Below are positions 1-5,193 of a DNA stretch of 7,369 nt, piece by piece; position 1 is the stretch's first letter; every line of letters begins with the position of its first letter. The translations under genes were made by a program, and so were the position numbers. This DNA is from Acetoanaerobium sp041831635 (GTDB lineage Bacteria > Bacillota > Clostridia > Peptostreptococcales > Filifactoraceae): NCBI GenBank assembly GCA_041831635.1, contig JBHASY010000054.1, forward strand, positions 1 through 7,369. The letters are read 5' to 3'. The notes under the pieces were generated by a model. That model was given only the letters and a program-made list of their open reading frames with translations, made no database searches and was not told the DNA's origin.

Positions 1-314
1 ATGGTTTTATCAGATTTTTTTATAGTTACTTCTTCTGTTTTTCCATTCCAAGAAATCTCTGCACCAAGTCTTTCGGTAACAAGTTTTATAGGCACCAGCG
101 TCCTTGAGTTTATAACAAGAGGCGGCACTTCTCCGGCAGACGCCGTAAGAGGAATTGAATCTACACTTACATTTGCGATAGCGATTTTTTTAGTTACGCT
201 TCCTCCTACTACAAAGTTTCCATACTCTATTTTAGGTGCTCCAAAAGAAACAGACGGTATCAACATTCCTATCGCCAATGTCAATACTACATATTTTTTA
301 AAAGCTTTTTTCAT
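1..314 (-). CDS. Secreted protein with copper-amine-oxidase-N-like (stalk) domain, 5' part only
   Basis: Reverse-complement translation gives 104 residues from an ATG at 314 and runs off the left edge without a stop. The start is fixed by GGGAGGA at 321-327, six bases upstream. Residues 1-25 are a classic signal peptide: a lysine-rich n-region (MKKAFKK), a hydrophobic core, then SVSFG followed by A26, a likely signal peptidase I site. Residues 67-99 (VINSRTLVPIKLV, then ERLGAEISWNG and EEVTI) match the 'RTLVPLRFVSEALGAxVxWD' signature of copper amine oxidase N-terminal-like domains (PF07833). In Clostridia and Paenibacillus these sit on exported and cell-wall proteins and usually have no oxidase activity. 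The catalytic or anchoring part lies outside the window, so the final function (a cell-wall amidase is one common partner) is unknown. It follows the thi terminator and is probably a separate unit. The plus-strand open frame here is its shadow. Confidence 0.82.
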   Translation of the reverse strand, partial: MKKAFKKYVVLTLAIGMLIPSVSFGAPKIEYGNFVVGGSVTKKIAIANVSVDSIPLTASAGEVPPLVINSRTLVPIKLVTERLGAEISWNGKTEEVTIKKSDKT

Positions 315-355
315 CTTAATTCCTCCCGATAATTACACCAATAAGTTTTATCTAC

Positions 356-399
356 AAAAAAATAAAAATATGCCAAATACTCAGATGTATTTAGCATAT
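356..399 (-). terminator. Intrinsic terminator of the thi operon
   Basis: On the minus strand a 13-bp stem (arms 387-399 and 368-380, ATATGC/GCATAT and AAATAC/GTATTT with one G-U pair between them) closes a 6-base loop (381-386). It is followed by a T-rich run (367-356, TTTTTATTTTTTT-like). It lies 60 bases after the stop of the AIR synthase-related gene and before the next start at 314, so it should end the thi transcript. The plus-strand side has no T-run, so the terminator acts one way only. Confidence 0.85.
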
Positions 400-422
400 C
401 ACGTTATAACTTAAAATTTCAA
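393..422 (-). promoter_or_regulatory. Weak candidate promoter for the stalk-domain gene, overlapping the terminator
   Basis: Minus strand TTGAAA (422-417) and TATGCT (398-393) are separated by 18 bases, with TGA just before the -10 (an extended -10 pattern). The -10 lies inside the first arm of the terminator stem, so an RNA starting just after it would lack half of that stem and could escape termination. Only about 28 bases separate the terminator T-run from the ribosome site, so a promoter has to overlap or precede the terminator. The match is by eye and AT-rich DNA yields many such hits. Confidence 0.3.
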
Positions 423-458
423 CTCAACTAAGGTATTGTAATTTATTCTTAATACTTT

Positions 459-1451
459 TTAAATTACCTTGTAAAGTTCATCTGATTTAGGAGGTAGTAC
501 CTGAAAACAGGTTTTGCCTTCCATCATTACCACCTCGTTGTCATCTGAAAGTTCTCCTATCTTGGAAAGCCTTATCTTCGATGATGCAAAAGCCTTTTCC
601 AGTCTCTTTGAAGAGGACTTTTTTGCTATGATGAGCATACTCCCGCTGGAGATAAGTCTAAGAGGATTTATGTCATAAAAGTTACAGATTTTCTTTGTAG
701 TTTCAGACAGCGGCATAGCATTGTAGTCGAGTCTCGCTCCGAATTTTATCAACTCACAAGTCTCCCATACGGCACCGAGCACCCCACCTTCAGTTATATC
801 GTGCATAATACATTCGTAATCCCTTGATATCTTGGCATCATCTACTACGCTTAGGTTATCTGAATATTCCTTAAGCTTTTTTTTATCTTCCTTATCTAAA
901 ATCTTTGACAAATGCGAAGATTTTTCTAAAGCTATAATATGAGTTCCTTCCATAGCGATATCTTTCGTAACATATATACAGTCTCCTGCTTGAAACACAG
1001 GTACATTTTCAAATCGAGTCTTTGGCAAAAGTCCAAGTGCCGTAACTGAAATTATCATTTTATTCACTGCCGAGGTAACTTCCGTATGCCCGCCTAAGAT
1101 TTGAACTTCCTTATCCTTTGCGTTTTCATATATATCTTTCATTACTGTTTTTATATCTTCGTCTGTAGTACCTATAGGACAAAGCATAGTAACTGTAATA
1201 GCAAACGGAGTGGCTCCCGACGCCGCTATATCATTTAAGTTTATGTTTACAGCCAGTTTTCCTATATCCTCTTTTGCAGCTGTTATAGGGTCTGACGATA
1301 TGGATATCATCCTGCCCATAGAGTCTACTACAGCACAGTCCTGTCCTATATACGGATGAGTTAGAATCTCTTTTCTGAAATTTTTTGTATATTCAAAGAC
1401 CAACTCTTTAAGCTGGTCTATAGAGAGTTTTCCCTCTTCTAGTATTTTCAT
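459..1451 (-). CDS. AIR synthase-related protein (PurM/HypE/ThiL/SelD superfamily)
   Basis: The protein has 330 residues. I chose the ATG at 1451 because GGAGAAAG (1462-1455) lies three bases upstream; a TTG at 1475 extends the frame but would place that ribosome site inside the gene. The N-terminal PurM-like ATP-binding half shows IGQDCA (35-40), SSDPI (52-56), NLNDIAASGA (71-80) and GGHTE (120-124), the Asp-rich and Gly-rich metal/ATP positions of the superfamily. The C-terminal half has HDITEGGVLGAVWE (217-230) and SSGSMLIIA (268-276). Members use ATP to activate an oxygen or carboxylate group (PurM, HypE, ThiL kinase). The HypE C-terminal carbamoyl-accepting cysteine motif is absent: the chain ends in DELYKVI. 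It does not look like a typical ThiL either, although ThiL would suit the operon. It lies 95 bp after tenI and before a strong terminator, so it is probably co-transcribed. The family is confident; the substrate is unknown. Confidence 0.85.
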   Translation of the reverse strand: MKILEEGKLSIDQLKELVFEYTKNFRKEILTHPYIGQDCAVVDSMGRMISISSDPITAAKEDIGKLAVNINLNDIAASGATPFAITVTMLCPIGTTDEDIKTVMKDIYENAKDKEVQILGGHTEVTSAVNKMIISVTALGLLPKTRFENVPVFQAGDCIYVTKDIAMEGTHIIALEKSSHLSKILDKEDKKKLKEYSDNLSVVDDAKISRDYECIMHDITEGGVLGAVWETCELIKFGARLDYNAMPLSETTKKICNFYDINPLRLISSGSMLIIAKKSSSKRLEKAFASSKIRLSKIGELSDDNEVVMMEGKTCFQVLPPKSDELYKVI

Positions 1452-1546
1452 TTTCTTTCTCCACAAAATTATCAATAAGTCTTACCATAGTTATGATAAC
1501 ATAAATTCTATCATATGACATCTATAATCTATATTCACAGCTATAA

Positions 1547-2164
1547 TCAAAGACTTATTTTTTTCTTTAAGTCGTTCATAAGTTTCTCTACATCTTCACA
1601 TACCATAAAACTGCTCATCACACAGCTACCGTTAGCCCCTTCATCTCGAACTAAAGCTATGTTTTTTACATCTATCCCCCCTATTGCATACACGGGAATA
1701 TCAACAGCTCTACATATGTTTTTCAAAAATTCAATTCCACGACCGGCTAATCCCTTTTTACACTGCGTCTCAAAAATATGTCCGGCAGTGATATAAGTAC
1801 ATCCGGCATCTTTGGCTTTTAGTGCCTCATTAACACTGTGACATGACGCACCTATTATGTCAAACTGATTCTTCTGCTTTGAGGTCATTTCCGATAAAAT
1901 ATGCATAGGTAGATGGACAGCCTTTGCCTTAAGTGTAATCGCTGTATCTACAAAGCTATGCAGTATACACCTGACATCATATCTATCGCAAATTTTCATT
2001 ACCTGTATGGCAAGCATACTGTATTCTTCCAAAGATAAATCCTTTTCACGCAATATAATACCCGATGGTCTGCAAACAGCAATTTTCTCTATCCTCGTCA
2101 AAAAATCCTCTACACACAACTTTCTATTAGTAACACAAATAATATCAAACATATAAATAATCAT
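1547..2164 (-). CDS. tenI: TenI-like thiazole tautomerase (ThiE/TenI family)
   Basis: The protein has 205 residues and a TIM-barrel thiamine-phosphate-synthase fold. It keeps family marks: VTNR (11-14), ILREKDLS (37-44), HLP (84-86), SCHSVNEA (107-114) and AIGGID (160-165). The stretch GHIFETQCKKGLAGRG (128-143) closely resembles Bacillus subtilis TenI as I recall it (GHVFETDCKKGLEGRG) and includes the TenI catalytic histidine (here H129). True ThiE enzymes usually have Q-L-R-E-K, N-D before the V-D-V-A helix and HLGQ; here these are ILREK, HSF and HLPM. It probably aromatises the thiazole tautomer made by ThiG, although automatic annotation would likely say thiE. The start overlaps the end of thiH by 20 bases, suggesting translational coupling. 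The weak purine run near 2180 is rather far upstream; an in-frame ATG at 2152 is an alternative start. Confidence 0.85.
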   Translation of the reverse strand: MIIYMFDIICVTNRKLCVEDFLTRIEKIAVCRPSGIILREKDLSLEEYSMLAIQVMKICDRYDVRCILHSFVDTAITLKAKAVHLPMHILSEMTSKQKNQFDIIGASCHSVNEALKAKDAGCTYITAGHIFETQCKKGLAGRGIEFLKNICRAVDIPVYAIGGIDVKNIALVRDEGANGSCVMSSFMVCEDVEKLMNDLKKKISL

Positions 2165-3398
2165 TTAGAACAGGTTGAAGACCCTCTCTCGACATATCAC
2201 GATACATATCGTCAAAGCTGCGATCATCGTCTATTTCAAACTGTTCATCTCCTTTTGAAGAAGTGTTATCCTTGCCGTTGTACTTGCTGTCGTGGTCTCC
2301 TATTCCTGTGGACACTCCCGCAGACACCTTAGTAGCTGCAATTTTTACTATACCGTTTCTAAACTCTGCGCTCTCACGAGATGATACTGTAATTCCTACA
2401 AATGGCAGAAAAATACGGTAGGCACAAATAATCTGACAAAGCTGCTTTTCTCCTACATCTAAAGGATTTATCTTGTCGTTATTTATGATAGGTCTAAGTC
2501 TCGGACAGGATAAAGACATTTCTGCGTGTGGGTATTTACGTTGGAGATAGTAAACGTGAAGTGCACTTGCCAGAGCGTCTTTTCTAAAGTCGGAAAGTCC
2601 TAATAAAGCAGAAAACGCCACTCCTCTCATACCCCCTCTTAATGCACGTTCCTGTGCATCAAAGCGATATGGCCATACTCGTTTATGTCCTGATAGATGG
2701 AGAGTTTCATATTTATCCGTATCGTAAGTTTCCTGAAATACGGTTATATAATCAGCGCCACATTCGTGCAGATAGCGATATTCGTCCGTGTTCACAGGGT
2801 AGATTTCCAGTCCTACCATACGAAAGTATTTTCTTGCCAGCTTGCATGCCTCTGCAATATAACTCACATCACTTTTTTTACGACTTTCACCTGTCAGTAT
2901 AAGAATTTCCTCCATACCTGAGTCGGCTATTATTTTCATCTCCTTTTCTATTTGCTCCATATTCAGTTTCATACGACTTATATGGTTATAACAGTTAAAG
3001 CCACAGTACACACAGTAGTTTTCGCAGTAATTTGCAATATATAAAGGAGTAAAAAGATAGACTGTGTTTCCAAAATGCTTGCCGGTTTCTATACGAGCTC
3101 TTTGTGCCATCTCTTCCAAAAAAGGCTCAGCAGCAGGAGAAAGTAATGCCTTAAAATCCTCTATAGAGCAAGTTTTATGCTCCAGAGCAATTCGAACATC
3201 ATCAGCAGTATACAACGAGTAATCAAACGCCTTCATCTGTGATATTACCTGATCACACACATCGGACTTTATAACTTCCATACCTTCCAGATACTGCATA
3301 TGATTTTTTCTACTTGACGGATCCGATTCTAAATTATGTTTTTTTTCTAAAGCCTCTTGTGACAAATGCTCTGAGTCTACAAAAAATTGATTTTCCAT
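2145..3398 (-). CDS. thiH: 2-iminoacetate synthase ThiH (radical SAM tyrosine lyase)
   Basis: The protein has 417 residues. ThiH uses S-adenosylmethionine and a [4Fe-4S] cluster to cleave tyrosine into p-cresol and dehydroglycine, which feeds ThiG. The cluster motif CxxxCxxC is at C125, C129 and C132 (CENYCVYCGF), followed by LTGE (168-171), FQETYD (221-226) and FPRLRP-like CPRLRP (298-303). ICAYRIFLP (324-332), TVSSRES (337-343) and GLQPV (406-410) are typical ThiH C-terminal marks. The domain equivalent to the start of E. coli ThiH begins near residue 43, so there is an N-terminal extension of roughly 35-40 residues. The start is nevertheless supported by AAGGAG (3411-3406) seven bases upstream, overlapping the thiG stop. 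A hydrophilic stretch near 367-385 (DHDSKYNG through SSKGD) looks longer than usual. ThiH is O2-sensitive, which suits an anaerobe. Confidence 0.96.
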   Translation of the reverse strand: MENQFFVDSEHLSQEALEKKHNLESDPSSRKNHMQYLEGMEVIKSDVCDQVISQMKAFDYSLYTADDVRIALEHKTCSIEDFKALLSPAAEPFLEEMAQRARIETGKHFGNTVYLFTPLYIANYCENYCVYCGFNCYNHISRMKLNMEQIEKEMKIIADSGMEEILILTGESRKKSDVSYIAEACKLARKYFRMVGLEIYPVNTDEYRYLHECGADYITVFQETYDTDKYETLHLSGHKRVWPYRFDAQERALRGGMRGVAFSALLGLSDFRKDALASALHVYYLQRKYPHAEMSLSCPRLRPIINNDKINPLDVGEKQLCQIICAYRIFLPFVGITVSSRESAEFRNGIVKIAATKVSAGVSTGIGDHDSKYNGKDNTSSKGDEQFEIDDDRSFDDMYRDMSREGLQPVLNDYLYV

Positions 3399-3409
3399 AA
3401 TATGTCTCC

Positions 3410-4183
3410 TTAATCACGCAAAAAACCTGTCAGAGGGTCAGATGCAGAAGCACCACGAGTAAGCACACGTCCCAGCCCTGACAGATACGCCTTTCTTCCC
3501 GCCTCTATAGCCTGACGAAAAGCAAAAGCCATCATCGGCAAATCCCCTGCAGTAGCCAGAGCAGTGTTTGCCATAATCGCAGCTACCCCCATCTCCATAG
3601 CCTCACAGGCTTGAGACGGTCTGCCTATACCTGCATCGACTATGATAGGTAAATCAATCTCATCTACTAAAATCTGAATAAATTCTTTAGTTGTAAGACC
3701 TTTATTAGAACCTATAGGCGAAGCTAGAGGCATAATAGTGGCAGCGCCGGCATTTACCATGTCACGAGCAACAGTAAGGTCGGGATACATATACGGCATA
3801 ACCACAAAACCCTCATTTGCCAAAATTTCGGTTGCTTTGATAGTTTCGTAATTATCCGGCAGAAGATACTTACTGTCACGCATAATCTCTATCTTCACAA
3901 AATCTCCGCAACCTAACTCTCTTGCAAGTCTTGCAATACGAACAGCCTCATTGGCATTTCTCGCTCCGGAAGTGTTAGGCAGTAGGGTAACTCCTTTAGG
4001 TATATAATCCAAGATGCTTTCTTTTTCTTTAGTGTTTGCACGACGCACAGCCAAGGTAATGATTTGCGCACCGGCATCCTTAATAGCGGCTTCAATGAGT
4101 TTCATAGAATACTTTCCTGAACCGAGAATAAAACGCGAGTTAAATTCATATCCGCCGATGATTAGTTTATCGCTTTTAATCAC
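3410..4183 (-). CDS. thiG: Thiazole synthase ThiG
   Basis: The protein has 257 residues, the usual ThiG length. It condenses 1-deoxy-D-xylulose 5-phosphate, dehydroglycine and ThiS-borne sulfur into the thiazole phosphate tautomer, a (beta/alpha)8-barrel reaction through a Schiff-base lysine. That lysine is K97 in DFVKIEIMRD, followed by LLPD (107-110). Other family marks are the N-terminal LIIGGYEFNSR, GSGKY (21-25), LPNTSGARNA (68-77), ASPIGSNKG, VDAGIGRPS and MANTALA with the C-terminal GRKAYLSG. I take the GTG at 4183 as the start: AGAAGG (4196-4191) lies seven bases upstream, it gives the standard N-terminus, and it leaves a 16-base gap after thiF. A longer in-frame extension to 4270 would overlap thiF by 71 bases and add residues foreign to the family. 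Confidence 0.97.
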   Translation of the reverse strand: MIKSDKLIIGGYEFNSRFILGSGKYSMKLIEAAIKDAGAQIITLAVRRANTKEKESILDYIPKGVTLLPNTSGARNANEAVRIARLARELGCGDFVKIEIMRDSKYLLPDNYETIKATEILANEGFVVMPYMYPDLTVARDMVNAGAATIMPLASPIGSNKGLTTKEFIQILVDEIDLPIIVDAGIGRPSQACEAMEMGVAAIMANTALATAGDLPMMAFAFRQAIEAGRKAYLSGLGRVLTRGASASDPLTGFLRD

Positions 4184-4199
4184 ATAAAAACCTTCTTTC

Positions 4200-4835
4200 T
4201 TATACTTCAAAATTTCCTGATAAAATACGCAAAACAGTATGAGCCTGATGTGAAGCACATAGCATAACACGAGGTGCTACCAGTCCTATAGTATCCGTAA
4301 CATCGCTGGTTTCATCTCCGCATAAATAAAAATGTTTAGTTATTTTCCTAGTTCTGATAGTGTTCGCAGTTCCTATCCCCGCCATTCCTGATGCCGAAAC
4401 TAAATAGCGCTGTGGAAAATGTTCTAAAACTCCGTCTACCAGCATAGCCTTTGCTTCTGCACCGTCAAAAGCCTCGCATATCACTTCTGCACCACTTAGA
4501 ACATCTATAAGATTTTCCTCGGTGATTTTCTCTGTAACGATTTTAATATCTATGTAAGGATTTATTTCCATAAGATTTTCTGCCAGAGCCTCTGTTTTAA
4601 ATTTACCAATCTGATTAGCCTTGTACTGCTGGCGATTAAGATTTGTAAGTTCGACCTTGTCATAGTCTATGAGAATTTGTCTTCCTATTCCTGCTCTACC
4701 CAGAGCAATGGCAATGTTAGAACCCAGTCCTCCCAGTCCGCACACTGCAACTGTTGCAGATGAAAATCTATTTTGTAACTCTTCACCATGACGAGAATTT
4801 AATGCCTTTATCCACTCTTCTTTTGTAGGACTCAC
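4200..4835 (-). CDS. thiF: ThiS adenylyltransferase ThiF, short (family 2) form
   Basis: The protein has 211 residues of the E1-like HesA/MoeB/ThiF superfamily. It adenylates the C-terminal glycine of ThiS as the first step to the ThiS thiocarboxylate. The nucleotide-binding loop is VCGLGGLGSN (31-40), followed by the acidic strand end IDYDKVELTNLNRQQY (56-71) with the conserved N-R-Q, an arginine-finger candidate R15, and D124 in CEAFDG near the usual metal position. The paired CxxC zinc site of E. coli ThiF and MoeB is missing; the only cysteines are C32, C120, C172 and C193. Its length and lack of a zinc site fit the compact clostridial ThiF family. Translation starts at a GTG directly after the thiS TAA with no intervening base; its ribosome site lies inside the thiS coding sequence. 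Confidence 0.93.
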   Translation of the reverse strand: MSPTKEEWIKALNSRHGEELQNRFSSATVAVCGLGGLGSNIAIALGRAGIGRQILIDYDKVELTNLNRQQYKANQIGKFKTEALAENLMEINPYIDIKIVTEKITEENLIDVLSGAEVICEAFDGAEAKAMLVDGVLEHFPQRYLVSASGMAGIGTANTIRTRKITKHFYLCGDETSDVTDTIGLVAPRVMLCASHQAHTVLRILSGNFEV

Positions 4836-5030
4836 TTAGCCACCTCCTACAAAATTTACTATTTCTAAACTATCTCCATCTTCCAGTACAGTGCTCTCAT
4901 ACTTAGATTTAAACACTATCTCGCCATTACGCTCAACAGCAATTCGCTCTATGGTGTAATCAGTAGTATCAAGGTACTGCTTCACTGTTTTTCCTGCAAT
5001 ATCCAGATCTACGCCGTTGATTTTTACCAT
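4836..5030 (-). CDS. thiS: Sulfur carrier protein ThiS
   Basis: The protein has 64 residues and a ubiquitin-like beta-grasp fold. It begins MVKINGVDLDIAG and ends NFVGGG, giving the Gly-Gly tail that ThiF adenylates and that then carries sulfur to ThiG. The middle contains the family-like pattern RIAVERNGEIV (about 29-39) and LEDGDSLEIV (about 49-58). I chose the ATG at 5030 because AGGAGGTG (5043-5036) ends five bases before it; the in-frame GTG six bases earlier would overlap that ribosome site. It is the first gene of the operon, controlled by the TPP riboswitch immediately upstream. The length is normal for the family. Confidence 0.95.
   Translation of the reverse strand: MVKINGVDLDIAGKTVKQYLDTTDYTIERIAVERNGEIVFKSKYESTVLEDGDSLEIVNFVGGG
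4841..4848 (-). promoter_or_regulatory. thiF ribosome binding site embedded in the thiS Gly-Gly codons
   Basis: AGGAGGTG on the minus strand is a full Shine-Dalgarno sequence, formed by the last codons of thiS (GTA GGA GGT GGC). After AGGAGG come seven bases, including the thiS stop, and then the thiF GTG at 4835. The site decides the unusual GTG start and ties thiF translation to thiS. Confidence 0.85.
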
Positions 5031-5035
5031 ACTCA

Positions 5036-5043
5036 CACCTCCT
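5036..5043 (-). promoter_or_regulatory. thiS ribosome binding site
   Basis: AGGAGGTG on the minus strand lies five bases before the ATG at 5030 and directly after the T-run of the riboswitch terminator. This site fixes the ATG rather than the earlier in-frame GTG as the thiS start. It is outside the terminator stem, so control appears to act on transcription rather than by hiding the ribosome site. Confidence 0.85.
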
Positions 5044-5044
5044 G

Positions 5045-5084
5045 AAATAAAAATACGGGAAACTCCGATTTGAAAGTTTCCCGT
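5045..5084 (-). terminator. Riboswitch-controlled intrinsic terminator (attenuator) before thiS
   Basis: On the minus strand a perfect 10-bp stem (ACGGGAAACT at 5084-5075 and AGTTTCCCGT at 5064-5055) closes a 10-base loop and is followed by ATTTTTATTT (5054-5045). It sits between the TPP aptamer and the thiS ribosome site, the usual arrangement for an OFF switch acting by premature termination: bound TPP should allow the hairpin to form and stop the transcript. Confidence 0.9.
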
Positions 5085-5096
5085 TTATGCTCAAAA

Positions 5097-5181
5097 TATC
5101 CCTACGTTGGCATTATCCAAATCAGGTTACGGGTCGAAGATAATATCTTCCTCTCAGCCTGTCAACACAAGCTCCCCCTAT
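5097..5181 (-). ncRNA. TPP riboswitch aptamer (THI element)
   Basis: The minus strand carries the conserved TPP-sensing core in order: GGGGGAGC (about 5178-5171, 5' side of P2), P3 arms CTTGT/ACAGG, the CTGAGA box (5157-5152), a P3a hairpin GAAGAT/ATCTTC (5150-5136), GACCC (3' side of P2), ACCTGAT (5127-5121), GGATAATGCCA (5118-5108) and CGTAGGGA (to 5099). These match the THI box consensus almost base for base. The element lies upstream of thiS with a terminator between them, so it should reduce operon transcription when thiamine pyrophosphate is abundant. Closing helix P1 is only weakly paired by eye (ATA/TAT plus scattered pairs), so the outer ends are approximate. Confidence 0.96.
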
Positions 5182-5193
5182 GCTTATAAAATT

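Noticed and set aside
1..414. Plus-strand open frame of 137 codons
   Set aside because: It has no upstream sequence to judge a ribosome site, shows no recognisable family, and is antisense to a clear signal-peptide and stalk-domain gene; it also runs through the thi terminator.
459..1451. Hydrogenase maturation factor HypE or thiamine-phosphate kinase ThiL
   Set aside because: The C-terminal HypE cysteine motif is missing, no hydrogenase genes are nearby, and the ThiL-specific patterns are not evident; only the superfamily level is safe.
1492..1515. 7-bp inverted repeat TATGATA/TATCATA between tenI and the AIR synthase-related gene, plus weak promoter-like boxes
   Set aside because: The stem is entirely AT-rich with a 10-base loop and no T-run, so it is not a convincing terminator; the promoter boxes (TTGATT with TATAGA) are no better than chance in AT-rich DNA.
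1515..1796. Plus-strand open frame opposite tenI
   Set aside because: It is antisense to a well-supported family member, has no good ribosome site and a low-complexity translation; it is a shadow.
2642..2921. Plus-strand open frames opposite thiH
   Set aside because: They lie within the conserved ThiH coding sequence in antisense and show no domain or ribosome site.
3913..4095. Minus-strand 60-codon frame inside thiG
   Set aside because: It overlaps ThiG in another frame and has no domain support.
4184..4270. Longer thiG start
   Set aside because: The extension overlaps thiF by 71 bases and adds non-family residues; the GTG at 4183 has a properly spaced ribosome site and gives the usual length.
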